A stretch of 64,000 nucleotides of DNA from Peptostreptococcaceae bacterium VA2 (GCA_000686145.1 JMMB01000007.1:2108001-2172000), one strand, 5' to 3'; positions 26,601-34,500 are shown, counted from the first letter of the stretch. Numbers and translations are program-made. The notes: generated by a model not told the origin, from the sequence alone.

Positions 26601-27183
26601 TTTTATCTATCTTTTCTTTATCTAAAGTAACCTTAAGTTGGTCCTCAACTAACCCCATTGCAGTTACTGATGCTACCCCTTCAATACGTTCAAATTGAGG
26701 TAATACCTTTTCATTTACATACTTAGTAACTTCTTTTATATTCATCTTCTCTATATCAATACTTAGCATCATTATAGGCATCATATCTGGATTCATCTTC
26801 ATAATCATTGGTGAGCCAACGCTCTCTTCAAATTGACCTTTTACCATGTCAATCTTTCCACTCATATCTATCATTGCTGAATCCATATTTATATTTTTAT
26901 TAAATTTAAGCATTACAGTACTAGAGTTTTCACTTGATGTGGAGCTTATATTTTCTAGTCCACTAGTGGTTGCTAGTGCTTGTTCTAATGGTTTTGTAAC
27001 TGAATACTCTACCTTCTCAGGATTTGCTCCTGGGTATACTGTGGTTACCATTGCATAAGGTAGGTCTACACTTGGCAGTAAATCTGTTGTCATGTTTTTA
27101 AATGATACAAACCCTAATATCAGTACCAATACAACTCCCACTGCTACTGTAAATGGTCTTTTTACACTAAATTTTGGAATCAC
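23614..27183 (-). CDS. RND-superfamily efflux transporter (SwrC/AcrB-like), 1189 aa
   Basis: Full RND topology: one N-terminal membrane helix, a large external loop, six helices (about 510-680), a second large loop, and six helices at the C-terminus. Family stretches include YPGANPEKVEYSVTKPLE, LMDQGVYID, DNSIVVIENIYR and VVVNNGIVFVDYIN. A charged coiled-coil-like insertion (about residues 200-365, rich in Lys/Gln/Glu) enlarges the first loop, as in Gram-positive members. SwrC-type pumps export lipopeptides, fatty acids or bile salts. The start is GTG with GAGGGGAAA upstream. It is monocistronic without a membrane fusion protein. Confidence 0.9.
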   Translation of the reverse strand: MIPKFSVKRPFTVAVGVVLVLILGFVSFKNMTTDLLPSVDLPYAMVTTVYPGANPEKVEYSVTKPLEQALATTSGLENISSTSSENSSTVMLKFNKNINMDSAMIDMSGKIDMVKGQFEESVGSPMIMKMNPDMMPIMMLSIDIEKMNIKEVTKYVNEKVLPQFERIEGVASVTAMGLVEDQLKVTLDKEKIDKINEKVLSSVESEFNKQQKVLDKSKSEIKNSKSAIEKGSKELQKGKVQLQSAVDKIGLSRSELVDNIDKANIILLQNQQQIKALKYALEKMPNVLDSKFINISEKIKTLEDVNTKIEQGISLAKKGLEAIDGLETLKNKEKELLSTSAKLKQGEEELNKAQVKMEDAKVKAYKGADIKDKINADMIGKILVAENFSMPAGYVKEGETQYSVKVGDKFKSAKELEDLLLFKDEKSIGSIKLKDVAKVEFTDNSDKTYTNINGNEGVMLTFQKSSNFSTSNVTKSINKTIKSLSNENKNIHITTLMDQGVYIDMIIDSVLDNLIYGGILAIIVLLVFLRSFKTTLVVAFSIPISVLFAVVLMYFSNITLNIISLSGLALGVGMLVDNSIVVIENIYRIRNQGLSMAKAAVYGARQVSGAIFASTLTTICVFLPIVFTKGVTKQLFVDMGLTIAYSLIASLIVALTVVPAMSSNLLTEVDDKPHKLFDKFVDSYEFILKKSLDYKWIVITFSMILLLFTGYKALGMGTKFMPSMDSTQMTATMKMPKNSKRTQIIATSDEFVDKVRTIKEVETIGAIQGNMMGENTEGTSFYIILKEDKKLTNNQVEDLIYKKTKGMNCDIKVSASTMDMNAIGGSGIEVVIKGNEFDKLQEISKEISQILSKVEGTTDVSDGVKDSQGETRIIVDKNKAMEYGLTVAQVYQSVLTSIQIDKTLSSVRIDENEYPLIVENETEVSKDNLLEQTIKANKDNEQIEVKLKDIAKIEFVQGLSSITRDNQSRYITASAGVDSKHNVGLVSRDVESALKNYKVPSGYSIEVKGENETINKSLKDLVFMGVLAIIFVYLIMVAQFQSLLSPFIVMFTIPLAFTGGLLALIITNGEISVISMLGFLVLSGVVVNNGIVFVDYINQLRLEGKNKRDAIIETGRTRIRPILMTALTTILAMSTMALGVGMGSEMTQGLAVVTIGGLIYGTILTLVVIPVLYDLFHRREIKNIIVDDE

Positions 27184-27362
27184 AATATTTTCCCCTCTCT
27201 ATTTTTCAAAACTACTTTAAGTTTTTTATCTATTTATTTTTATTTTATCCAAAAATTAACTTTTTATATAATTTATATATAATGTATTTTTTTATAATTT
27301 AGCATTTACATTTTTATCAGTTAATATTAAAATGCTACTATACACACTTTAAGGAGACTAAA

Positions 27363-27983
27363 ATGAGAAAATACGAATGGAGAAAAGAAGATAAAGCTTT
27401 ATATCTTCCAAAAAACAAACCAACTAAAATAGATATTCAAAAGATAAAATACTTTACAGTAAACGGGCAAGGAAGCCCAGAGGATGAAAACTTTGCTAAA
27501 GCTGTAGAGTCGCTATATTCAACGTCTTATTTTATAAGAATGATGCCTAAAAAAGGGATAACTCCAGATGGTTATTATGAATATACAGTGTTTCCACTTG
27601 AAGGCGTTTGGGATTTAGATGAAGAAGGAAGAAAGCTTGATTATTTAGATAAAAATCATTTTGTGTACAAGCTTATGATAAGACAGCCAGATTTTGTTAC
27701 AGAGGAGCTTTTTGAAAAAGCTGTACAAAGTGTAAAAGAAAAAAAAGATAATAGTTTCTTAGATAAAGTAAGATTTGAAGAAATAGAAGAAGGTATGTGT
27801 GTTCAAATGATGCATCTTGGAAGTTATGATGATGAACCAAAGTCATTTGAATTAATGGAGAATTATTGTAATGAAAATAATTTAACTAGAATAGAAAAAA
27901 CACATAAAGAAATTTATATCTCAGATCCTAGAAAAACTATTCCACAAAATAGAAAAACTATTTTAAGATTTAAAGTTAAATAA
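27363..27983 (+). CDS. GyrI-like small-molecule-binding domain protein, 206 aa
   Basis: A stand-alone GyrI-like (SOUL/AraC effector-binding) fold: two half-repeats, with YFTVNGQGSPEDENFAKAVE in the first and MCVQMMHLGSYDDEPKSFE in the second, and the aromatic pocket residues YYEYTVFPLEGVWDLD. Stand-alone members bind hydrophobic ligands and some hydrolyse cyclopropanoid toxins. AAGGAGACT precedes the start. It is divergent from the RND pump at about 180 bases, so the two may respond to the same compounds (inference). Confidence 0.85.
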   Translation: MRKYEWRKEDKALYLPKNKPTKIDIQKIKYFTVNGQGSPEDENFAKAVESLYSTSYFIRMMPKKGITPDGYYEYTVFPLEGVWDLDEEGRKLDYLDKNHFVYKLMIRQPDFVTEELFEKAVQSVKEKKDNSFLDKVRFEEIEEGMCVQMMHLGSYDDEPKSFELMENYCNENNLTRIEKTHKEIYISDPRKTIPQNRKTILRFKVK

Positions 27984-28018
27984 TAAAATAAATTAATGTG
28001 TAGCGCAATTTAATAAAA

Positions 28019-28064
28019 CCCCCTCATAGTATTCACATAAGCTTAGTGTGAGTATCATAAGGGG
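28019..28064. terminator. Bidirectional terminator
   Basis: CCCCCTCATAGTATTCACAT pairs imperfectly with GTGTGAGTATCATAAGGGG around AAGCTTA. The minus-strand end is GGGGGTTTTATT, so it serves the ABC relic; the outer CCCCTTAT-type stem resembles those at 4681 and 12756. Confidence 0.65.
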
Positions 28065-28089
28065 AATTTGTATAAAAATCTCTCCTAAC

Positions 28090-28692
28090 AGTTCTCAAGT
28101 GAAAAACTCAATTTATTTGCTTTTGAATTGAATATATCTAATGAGTTATAAACTTTTAAGGTAGAAAAACCAGATAATATATCTTTTATATCTTTTGTAA
28201 ATACCTCTTGATTTATAGACTGTTCAAATGATGAATCGGATATTTTTTTTGTAAACAACTTAGGTGCTGTTGTAAGAATACTAAATTAATTACCTTAAAT
28301 ATTATAGAATATACTGGTTTAAATGCAGTATTTTCGATTTCATTAATATCATTTGTATGCCATGATACATAATTACCTGTATCCTTTTTATTAAAATCTT
28401 CATAACTCATACAACCAATAGATTTAGTTACTTGATTTCTTAGGTCAGTATTCATTTTTGAAATACATTTAGACTGTAGATTTCCATAGATTATCTCAAA
28501 TACAGCATATAGCATCCACATAATAAAAACTAAAATAAAAGGCTTAAATAATAAATTTAAATTTTTAGATAAAGCCGTATTTAATAGATTACTTAGTGAT
28601 AGTGCTACAAGAACTTGGGCTAAACTTGTAAGACATATAAAAATAAGTATACATAGATTTAACCATTTATACTAAAAAAATATTTTTCTCAT
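28090..28692 (-). pseudogene. ABC exporter (permease-ATPase type), N-terminal relic
   Basis: From the ATG at 28692 (AGGAGG upstream) the frame reads MRKIFF then an in-frame TAG, followed by membrane helices and SKMNTDLRNQVTKSIGCMS, DFNKKDTGNYVSWHTNDINE: the transmembrane domain of an ABC half-exporter. A frameshift near 28260 moves into FTKKISDSSFEQSINQ and KDILSGFSTLKVYNS. No nucleotide-binding domain follows. At least one nonsense codon, one frameshift and a 3' truncation make it a dead gene. Confidence 0.8.
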
Positions 28693-28859
28693 CTTTTCCT
28701 CCTAACATGAGAAAACCGAGATACGTATAAAAACCGGTCCCATCTTTCATGAAAGTGTTGAAATCATTGTATTTTACTATTATAATTCCCTTGTAATAAA
28801 AAAATCTTGAGCAATTGACCAAACTTTATATAATTAATTTGTTTAGCATTAAATTTTAT

Positions 28860-29114
28860 CTACTTAAAATCTGAAACTATCCTATTTAATTGATTAACGC
28901 ACATCCCGTATTCCTTAGACAAGTAAATAGCATTCACACCGTTATATCTACTAACAATATCTCTATTTCTACTGTTTCTAATAACGCTAGCATAAGTTGG
29001 CACATACAAATTTGCTCCTCCATACATTTTAGCTATTTCTAAAAACTTTTCCTCACCTACAATTTCAAATAAAAGTTCTAACTTCTCTCCAATATCTTCT
29101 CTTTTTAATTTCAT
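28860..29114 (-). CDS. Mor-type (phage Mu middle operon) transcription activator-like protein, 84 aa
   Basis: The C-terminal part is a helix-turn-helix of the Mor family, including RNSRNRDIVSRYNGVN and YLSKEYGMCVNQLNRIV, preceded by the YGGANLYVPTYA strand that mediates dimerisation in Mor. It is slightly shorter than Mu Mor. TGGAGGTTAT precedes the ATG. A related protein lies at 29987-30253; the two flank the DUF1659/DUF2922/YvrJ genes. Divergent orientation to DUF1659 suggests it controls that promoter (inference). Confidence 0.75.
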   Translation of the reverse strand: MKLKREDIGEKLELLFEIVGEEKFLEIAKMYGGANLYVPTYASVIRNSRNRDIVSRYNGVNAIYLSKEYGMCVNQLNRIVSDFK

Positions 29115-29312
29115 AATATAACCTCCATAAAATCATCTTTTAAGATAATTTTATAGATACCTAAACAAAGTTTCTAACAAAAAACTTTCCTTAATTTATT
29201 TCCCTAAAAATATTGTACACCTTTGTTTTAACTACATATACATATCCCCTAGTACTATATAAGTATAAGCAATGCAAAGTTGCTTTAAAAAATTAAAAGG
29301 GGGAATTTACAA

Positions 29313-29534
29313 ATGGCAGTAATAACTACTAAAAATCCATCAAGTTTAAAAATGAGGTTCGATTGCGGAAAGAATGACAACGGAAAAGTTATAGTAAAAA
29401 GTAAGAGCTTTTCAAATATAAGACATGATGCTACACATGACAAAGTATACGAAGTTGCAGATACAATTGCATCACTTCAAGAGCATACTTTAATAGAAGC
29501 ACTTAAGATAGACAACTGTACAATATCTAAGTAA
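29313..29534 (+). CDS. DUF1659 family protein, 73 aa
   Basis: A short beta-rich protein beginning MAVITTKNPSSLKMRFDCG; the pattern KSKSFSNIRHDATHDKVYEV and the ending LIEALKIDNCTISK fit DUF1659. Function is unknown. In many Firmicutes it is encoded directly before DUF2922 and YvrJ, exactly as here, often near a sigma factor. The ribosome site is AAAAGGGGGAAT. Confidence 0.8.
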   Translation: MAVITTKNPSSLKMRFDCGKNDNGKVIVKSKSFSNIRHDATHDKVYEVADTIASLQEHTLIEALKIDNCTISK

Positions 29535-29578
29535 TAAAAAAGTAATTTAAAAATATAAAATAAAAGGAGATAAAAACT

Positions 29579-29806
29579 ATGGAAACTAAAAAAAGATTAT
29601 TAATGACTTTTAAAACTAATAATGATAAGAAGGTGTCTATATCAATAGATAGCCCAAGAACTGACTTAGCTGAGGATGAAATAAAAACTGCTATGGATGT
29701 TATCCTAGCTAGTGATATATTTGCACCAGATGGTTCATCTTTGGTTGAATTGGTTGGAGCAAAAATTGTTCAAACTGACACTAACAGCTATGATTTAGTT
29801 ATATAG
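29579..29806 (+). CDS. DUF2922 family protein, 75 aa
   Basis: METKKRLLMTFKTNNDKKVS begins a small alpha/beta protein; IDSPRTDLAEDEIKTAMDVI and LVELVGAKIVQTDT are the conserved DUF2922 regions. Its neighbours are DUF1659 (44 bases upstream) and YvrJ (12 bases downstream). The three are conserved together, but their shared role is unknown. AAAGGAGAT precedes the ATG. Confidence 0.8.
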   Translation: METKKRLLMTFKTNNDKKVSISIDSPRTDLAEDEIKTAMDVILASDIFAPDGSSLVELVGAKIVQTDTNSYDLVI

Positions 29807-29818
29807 TAGGATTTGTAT

Positions 29819-29965
29819 ATGGATGCTAACTTACAAACTCTAATAGCTAATGTGGGATTTCCTATTTCTATATCAATGTATTTGTTGATAAGAATAGAAG
29901 GAAAACTGTCAAGCTTGACAGATAGTATAAACGAATTATCCAAAAATATCCTACATATTAAGTGA
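29819..29965 (+). CDS. YvrJ family small membrane protein, 48 aa
   Basis: The product starts MDANLQTLIANVGFPISISM and has one N-terminal membrane segment followed by a short amphipathic tail (RIEGKLSSLTDSINELSKN). This is the typical size and sequence of YvrJ proteins (PF12841). It lies 12 bases after DUF2922 and is followed at once by a terminator, completing a three-gene operon. Confidence 0.8.
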   Translation: MDANLQTLIANVGFPISISMYLLIRIEGKLSSLTDSINELSKNILHIK

Positions 29966-29969
29966 TATA

Positions 29970-29999
29970 AAAAGGAGCTGAGTTTTTCAGTTCCTTTTT
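29970..29999 (+). terminator. Terminator of the DUF1659-DUF2922-YvrJ operon
   Basis: AAAAGGAGCTGA / TCAGTTCCTTTT with a 5-base loop and T-run. It overlaps the last codons of the convergent Mor-like gene, which may use the same hairpin. Confidence 0.75.
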
Positions 30000-30253
30000 G
30001 CATTCTTTAATATATTTTTAACTTGTGTTACGCTAATTCCAAACTCTCTGGCCAGGTATTTGTGGTTGTATCCATTGTATAATTTTTCAATCTGTCTATT
30101 CCTACTAGGTCTTAATATACTATTTTTGCACGGAAAGTATAATCTTTCCCCTCCAAATTTTTCACAAAACTCTATAAATAAGTTCATCCCCATAAAGTCT
30201 GCTATTGCTATTAAATCCTCATCAACATCTTCTAATCTAAAATCTAAATCCAA
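29987..30253 (-). CDS. Second Mor-type transcription activator-like protein, 88 aa
   Basis: An acidic N-terminus (DLDFRLEDVDEDLIAIADFM) precedes FGGERLYFPCKNSILRPSRN and the helix-turn-helix YNGYNHKYLAREFGISVTQV. The match to Mor is closer than that of the 84-aa paralogue. The start is TTG with AGGAGGTTG upstream. It follows the DnaB gene by 15 bases, so it is the third gene of the replication operon and may be a late or middle regulator of a former phage or plasmid. Confidence 0.78.
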   Translation of the reverse strand: MDLDFRLEDVDEDLIAIADFMGMNLFIEFCEKFGGERLYFPCKNSILRPSRNRQIEKLYNGYNHKYLAREFGISVTQVKNILKNAKRN

Positions 30254-30268
30254 ATTTACAACCTCCTA

Positions 30269-31567
30269 TTATTTAATTTCCTGAAAATGAAGTCTTGGTC
30301 CATTGTACCAATAGTGTCTATAAGTAGTTTCTCCATCTCTACATTTTGCAATTATTAAATCAAGCAGTTTGATTCCTTCATTTTTCATTTGCATTACTCT
30401 AAATTTATCAAGTTTGGTTTTATCTATAGCTTTTTCAAAATCATTTCCTAAAGGCTGATGAATATATACAACGTTATTGCTATCGTGAAATATTGCTTTA
30501 CTATCTCTCATTGGTCTTTCTCCAAATGGTCTTAGATCTTTCATTTCATCATTTAATTGGCTAAGTTGGATTACAGGAATTTCAAAATCTAATGTTATGT
30601 TTTTTAGTTCTCTAGATAAAGTGGCTACTTCTCTTTCTCTATTGTTTAGCTTTTCTTCTATCGTTAATAACTGTACATAATCTACTATCACTAAATCTGG
30701 TTTTATTTCTCTAATTCTTTTTTTGATTCCACCAACTGTACTTATTTTATCGTTTATATAAATCAAATTTTTGTTAGTAACTTCATTTATATAATCTATA
30801 ATTGGTTTCCAATCATTCTCTTCTAAGTTTTTGTATTTCATTTTATTACTGCTTATTCCTGTTTTTTTAGTTATATTTCTCATAAACACTTGTACGTTGC
30901 TCATTTCTCTACTTATAAATAATACTCTTTTGTTTTGTGATACAGCATTTAACATTATTTGAAGTGCTAGAGCTGTTTTTCCAACTCCACTTCTAGCTGC
31001 AATGGTTGTAAGTTCCCCTTTGTACAATCCACCAATAATATCATCTAAAATTTCTATTCCAAATTTAAATCCTATTTCTTTATCATTTTCTAAATAATCT
31101 AGTGTTTTACTTGCAATTTCTAATATAGAATCGTCATATTCTATTTTTTCTTTAAGTAATTTATCTATACAACTTTCAAATTGATGAAGAACTGCTGATA
31201 TGTTTTTTCCTTCGTTTAAGTTACAAGAAAAGTCTATGGAAAGTTTAGTTAATGTGTTTCGTATATATGTATCTTTTAAAATTTCAATATGGCTATCAAT
31301 AGCGTAACTTTGACTTGTGGAGCATATTTCTGTTAAATATCTTAAATAACTCTTTTGCTCTTCTTTTTTTATTTTGCTAAGTATTGAAGGTATATCAACG
31401 CTTTTATTTTGTTTATTTAAACTTTTCATAATGCTAAGTATCTCTATGTGTTGTTTTGTATTAAAGATTTTTTCATTTACTTCTTCAAGCTTATATGAAA
31501 GTTTTGGTTCTACAATTATACTTCCTAAGATAGATTGTTCTACATGAGTGGCACTAAGATTTTCCAT
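30269..31567 (-). CDS. DnaB-family replicative helicase (phage/plasmid type), 432 aa
   Basis: A DnaB N-terminal helical domain (MENLSATHVEQSILGSIIVE) is followed by a RecA-like core with Walker A ARSGVGKT at residues 191-198, Walker B VIVDYVQLL, and DnaB motif DSKAIFHDSNNVVYIHQP. It unwinds the replication fork as a hexamer. The position directly behind a replisome-organiser gene and before a Mor-like gene shows that this is a mobile-element copy, not the chromosomal dnaB. Length is about normal. AAGGGGATAATA precedes the ATG. Confidence 0.88.
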   Translation of the reverse strand: MENLSATHVEQSILGSIIVEPKLSYKLEEVNEKIFNTKQHIEILSIMKSLNKQNKSVDIPSILSKIKKEEQKSYLRYLTEICSTSQSYAIDSHIEILKDTYIRNTLTKLSIDFSCNLNEGKNISAVLHQFESCIDKLLKEKIEYDDSILEIASKTLDYLENDKEIGFKFGIEILDDIIGGLYKGELTTIAARSGVGKTALALQIMLNAVSQNKRVLFISREMSNVQVFMRNITKKTGISSNKMKYKNLEENDWKPIIDYINEVTNKNLIYINDKISTVGGIKKRIREIKPDLVIVDYVQLLTIEEKLNNREREVATLSRELKNITLDFEIPVIQLSQLNDEMKDLRPFGERPMRDSKAIFHDSNNVVYIHQPLGNDFEKAIDKTKLDKFRVMQMKNEGIKLLDLIIAKCRDGETTYRHYWYNGPRLHFQEIK

Positions 31568-31586
31568 AAATATTATCCCCTTGTTT

Positions 31587-32372
31587 CTAATAATTAAAGT
31601 TTATTTCGTAAGGCTCTATTTCTTCTAATTTTTCTTCTTTAACTATACTTTGCTCGTTTAAGTATCCTTCAAATTTGCTACTAAATAATGTTTCTGGTCT
31701 TATGAATTTTTCCATTTCACTATTTATCCATTGGTTGCACTTTATATCTATTACCTTGTAAAAATCTTCTTCTACAAATCCTTCATCAAGACGTGCATTT
31801 ATAACAGTTTTAGTTTTTTTTGTGTTGCTTTTAAATCTCTTATTTGATTTATCGTTTAAATAATCTATCACTCTAGTATATATATTGTTTTTGTTTAATT
31901 CTCTTTTTATATCCTCTCTTTTAGATGTCCCATTTTTCGAATTTTTTAATGTCTTTTCTTTTGGATATTTTATACTACTTAGATCCTTGAAATCACTTAT
32001 TTTAAGTGCTCCATCTACTGTCTTATATATTGGTTCATTTAATGGCGCATTAGTTTGCATAATTTTTCCTTCTCTTTCTGTTATATATTTGTATATAGAT
32101 GAACCCCTTCCAAGAGTTGATTTTTTTACTATATCAATTACTCCTATGTTTACAAATTCATCTATAATTCTGCTAATAGTACTCTTTGATAAATTCAAGT
32201 CTTTTGCTGCACTTCTTGAAGTTATTTCAAAATATCCCTTTGGTAAGCTACCATTCATTTTGTTGAAGTTTACTTTTTTCATTATGTAGTGATTTAAAAT
32301 TATTTTGTTGCCTTCATTTTTACAGTCAAAGCTTAAAATGTCTTTATTCATTTTATGAAAACTATAAGCCAT
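31587..32372 (-). CDS. Phage-type replisome organiser / DnaD-like protein with Phg_2220_C domain, 261 aa
   Basis: A winged-helix N-terminus (residues 40-95: GYFEITSRSAAKDLNLSKST ... ISRIIDEF) is followed by a variable linker and the C-terminal VIDYLNDKSNKRFKSNTKKT ... FYKVIDIKCNQWINS region, which is the TIGR02220/Phg_2220_C domain of phage replication proteins. Such proteins bind the element's origin and recruit DnaB, encoded 19 bases downstream. GGGGGAAAA precedes the ATG. The origin may lie within this gene or in the 32.4-32.5 kb upstream DNA. Confidence 0.8.
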   Translation of the reverse strand: MAYSFHKMNKDILSFDCKNEGNKIILNHYIMKKVNFNKMNGSLPKGYFEITSRSAAKDLNLSKSTISRIIDEFVNIGVIDIVKKSTLGRGSSIYKYITEREGKIMQTNAPLNEPIYKTVDGALKISDFKDLSSIKYPKEKTLKNSKNGTSKREDIKRELNKNNIYTRVIDYLNDKSNKRFKSNTKKTKTVINARLDEGFVEEDFYKVIDIKCNQWINSEMEKFIRPETLFSSKFEGYLNEQSIVKEEKLEEIEPYEINFNY

Positions 32373-32398
32373 GATTTTTCCCCCTAGTTTGTTTTTAT

Positions 32399-32423
32399 CG
32401 AACTGTTTTTACGAACTATGTTC
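32399..32423. promoter_or_regulatory. Operator-like repeats upstream of the replication operon
   Basis: CGAACT occurs twice 13 bases apart, and the second copy is part of the palindrome GAACTATGTTC (32413-32423). On the minus strand a TATAAAG -10-like box lies next to it. It may be a repressor or initiator site; no protein for it is identified. Confidence 0.4.
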
Positions 32424-32557
32424 TCTTTATAGTTTAATATTAATATGTTTAATATGATTTATCAACATATTTTTAAATATTTTTATATTTTTTACAATCA
32501 TACGTTCTATTTGTGTTTCATTAATGAAATAATGTTTATATTTTAGTTCAAATAAAA

Positions 32558-32589
32558 AAAAGGTATTGATTAAATAATCAATGCCTTTT
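32558..32589. terminator. Terminator after the YlbF-like gene
   Basis: AAAAGGTATTGATTA pairs with TAATCAATGCCTTTT, one G-T pair, short loop. The A-run on its left gives a T-run to minus transcripts from 32621-32938. Confidence 0.8.
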
Positions 32590-32620
32590 CGTGGATTTAA
32601 ATGTTGGAGACGATGAATTT

Positions 32621-32938
32621 TTATTTTATTAAATTTTTTTCCATCTCTATATAAACATTATTAATCATAGTATTTAATAAATAAGAAGATTTGTTGTAAT
32701 TAACAACATCTGGATGATTAAAAATGGCTTCGTAAGACTGATTTAAACTATTTAATTTTGTTTTTAATTGTTCATCTTTATATCTAGTTTGTAATTTCTT
32801 TTGATTATTTATATAATCTTCTAGCTGTTTTCTTAATGTCTTATTTTTATCTATAGCTTTTCTTGCTAACTCAGTTTCTCTATATTCACTAGTATTTTTA
32901 ATAGCATTTACCAATTGATTAATTTCTCTATCAAACAT
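32621..32938 (-). CDS. YlbF/YmcA-family regulator, 105 aa
   Basis: An all-helical protein: residues 1-70 match the YlbF/YmcA pattern (INQLVNAIKNTSEYRETELA ... YINNQKKLQTRYKD). In Bacillus YlbF, YmcA and YaaT form an Fe-S complex that stimulates RNase Y and influences competence, sporulation and biofilm formation. This single paralogue lacks cysteines, so it is unlikely to bind the cluster itself. It is monocistronic. Confidence 0.75.
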   Translation of the reverse strand: MFDREINQLVNAIKNTSEYRETELARKAIDKNKTLRKQLEDYINNQKKLQTRYKDEQLKTKLNSLNQSYEAIFNHPDVVNYNKSSYLLNTMINNVYIEMEKNLIK

Positions 32939-33153
32939 ATATAATCCCCCTTAAACTCTCTCTAATTATAATTTAACTTATTTCTATTTTCACTAAGTAA
33001 TAACACGTACTTTACAATATGATCCAAATATTTATTATGTTCTCTTTTTAGATTTTATAAAATATATTTTTATTTCTTAGAACATTTTTAGGCTCGTATA
33101 TATATATTATATAGACAGTAAATATTTTATCCTAAGGGGGTTAGTTATAAATT

Positions 33154-33621
33154 ATGAATTGGTTTAATGAATATTTAAGAATGAATAGTAGAAGTTGTTG
33201 TGATATGTCTTGTGATAATCCTATGATGATGCCTGGGCAAATGATGGGTGGACAAATGCCTATGATGATGCCTGGACAAATGATGGGTGGACCTATGCCT
33301 ATGATGATGCCTGGACAGATGATGGGTGGACCTATGCCTATGATGATGCCTGAACAAATGATGTGTGAATCTGATCCTATGATGATGCCTGGACAAATGA
33401 TGGGTGGATCTGATCCTATGATGATGCCTGGGCATATGATGGGTGGACATATGATGGGTGGATTTAATCCTATGTTTTCTGGGTTTGGATTTTTTCCATT
33501 TGGTTTCTTCTTCCCTCCAATGCATATTCACCATCATCACCATCACAATCGTGATTTTAATGAAGATAGAGAAGAATATGATTTAAATGTATACCCTTAT
33601 GTAACTCCTTATCACTCATAA
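33154..33621 (+). CDS. Met- and His-rich tandem-repeat protein, 155 aa
   Basis: After a short N-terminus with CCDMSC, an 11-residue unit PMMMPGQMMGG is repeated about six times (residues 23-103; variants GH, EQ and SD), giving roughly 40 Met residues. A Phe/Pro-rich hydrophobic stretch then precedes HIHHHHHHNR, a natural six-histidine run, and an acidic-Tyr tail. No signal peptide or membrane helix is seen. Repetitive Met/His proteins of this kind bind copper or nickel, and low-complexity proteins of similar size occur in clostridial spore coats; either role is inference. AAGGGGGTTAG precedes the ATG with 11-base spacing. Confidence 0.75.
   Translation: MNWFNEYLRMNSRSCCDMSCDNPMMMPGQMMGGQMPMMMPGQMMGGPMPMMMPGQMMGGPMPMMMPEQMMCESDPMMMPGQMMGGSDPMMMPGHMMGGHMMGGFNPMFSGFGFFPFGFFFPPMHIHHHHHHNRDFNEDREEYDLNVYPYVTPYHS
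33222..33465 (+). repeat. 33-bp tandem coding repeats
   Basis: The unit CCTATGATGATGCCTGGACA + AATGATGGGTGGA recurs about six times with few substitutions and no frame change. Length change by slippage or recombination would alter the protein in steps of 11 residues. Confidence 0.85.
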
Positions 33622-33816
33622 TATGATTAATTTTTCACTTTTAGACTTGTGTTTATGTAACATTTCAAGCTAAAAGAGTGGGAAATGATATTTATCTACA
33701 AACTAGATAACATATTATTTCCCTAATATAAAAAATATTACCTATAATTATTAATTACATACTCAATTTTATCACTGTAGCTTTGTTTGATATTCTATCA
33801 AAATATCATGTTATTT

Positions 33817-34125
33817 TTAAAAATATCCATTCTCAATACCTTCTTTATACTTATTATCTCTATCTACTCTATTGTAAGCAGTATCTTTAAACTCAATAAG
33901 TTTATTAATATCAAAGAAATTCTCCTTGATATCCTTTCCACCTGCAATAGATATAATAGCACAATTTTTTACTTCATCAGAATCTGATAACTCTACATAA
34001 TAATACTTAAGCTCATCCTTAATATTTCTCATGTACTCTACTACCCTTGGAATATAGTATTTAAAATTATGTTTATCTAAAAATTCTACAGCTTCATCTC
34101 TAGTCTTAAAAGTATATGTCTTCAT
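33817..34125 (-). CDS. Uncharacterised 102-aa protein
   Basis: I do not recognise the family. It starts MKTYTFKTRDEAVEFLDKHN, a pattern like small alpha/beta domains with an N-terminal beta-alpha unit; Tyr and Asp/Glu are common. No membrane helix, zinc ligand or nuclease motif. AAAGGAGAGACTT precedes the ATG, so it is probably expressed. It is alone between the Met-rich gene and an ABC relic. Confidence 0.65.
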   Translation of the reverse strand: MKTYTFKTRDEAVEFLDKHNFKYYIPRVVEYMRNIKDELKYYYVELSDSDEVKNCAIISIAGGKDIKENFFDINKLIEFKDTAYNRVDRDNKYKEGIENGYF

Positions 34126-34174
34126 AAGTCTCTCCTTTTCAAATTATGTATATATTTTGCTAAATTCTATAAGT

Positions 34175-34500
34175 TTATATACTCATTATCTCTTCTTTTA
34201 AATAATTATTAAATATATATTTGAAAGGGATATTATGTGCTACGGTTTTAGTAAAACCTCCATCTAAACTTATATTGTTCAGTTCTGAAATATGCCTATT
34301 ATAAAGAAGTGTAGCAACTATAGCACTTAATATAGATCTAATAACTCCATATAGCGTACTTTCAATCATGATAATTTTTTTGATATTTTTAGTACTCATT
34401 CCAATTGCCCTTAGGATTGAAATCTCCTTTACTCTTACTATAATATTGCTTCTCACAATGAAAATTATATTTAGATTTAGTAAAATTTTTGAGGTTTTAC
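34175..34500 (-). pseudogene. FtsX-type ABC permease, C-terminal relic
   Basis: The frame reads IIVRVKEISILRAIGMSTKN and then IIMIESTLYGVIRSILSAIV, the conserved KEIxxLRAIGxs ... ExxxxG segment of the C-terminal FtsX domain of MacB/bacitracin-type permeases. About 35 bases of in-frame DNA (NLNIIFIV) precede it before a stop. The rest of the permease and its ATPase are missing. Confidence 0.75.

Noticed and set aside
28681-28760. GAGATACGTATAAAAACCGGTCCCAT region as a riboswitch.
   Set aside because: No stable helices beyond a few base pairs; probably just the promoter of the ABC relic.
30269-31567. Chromosomal dnaB.
   Set aside because: Its operon with a phage-type replisome organiser and Mor-like gene, rather than rplI, indicates a mobile-element helicase.
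33222-33465. Repeat array as a possible CRISPR.
   Set aside because: The units are contiguous without spacers and keep a coding frame of 11 residues.
33175-33546. Long His-rich frame on the minus strand (123 codons).
   Set aside because: It is the complement of the Met-rich repeats (ATG/CAT) and has no ribosome site or family match.
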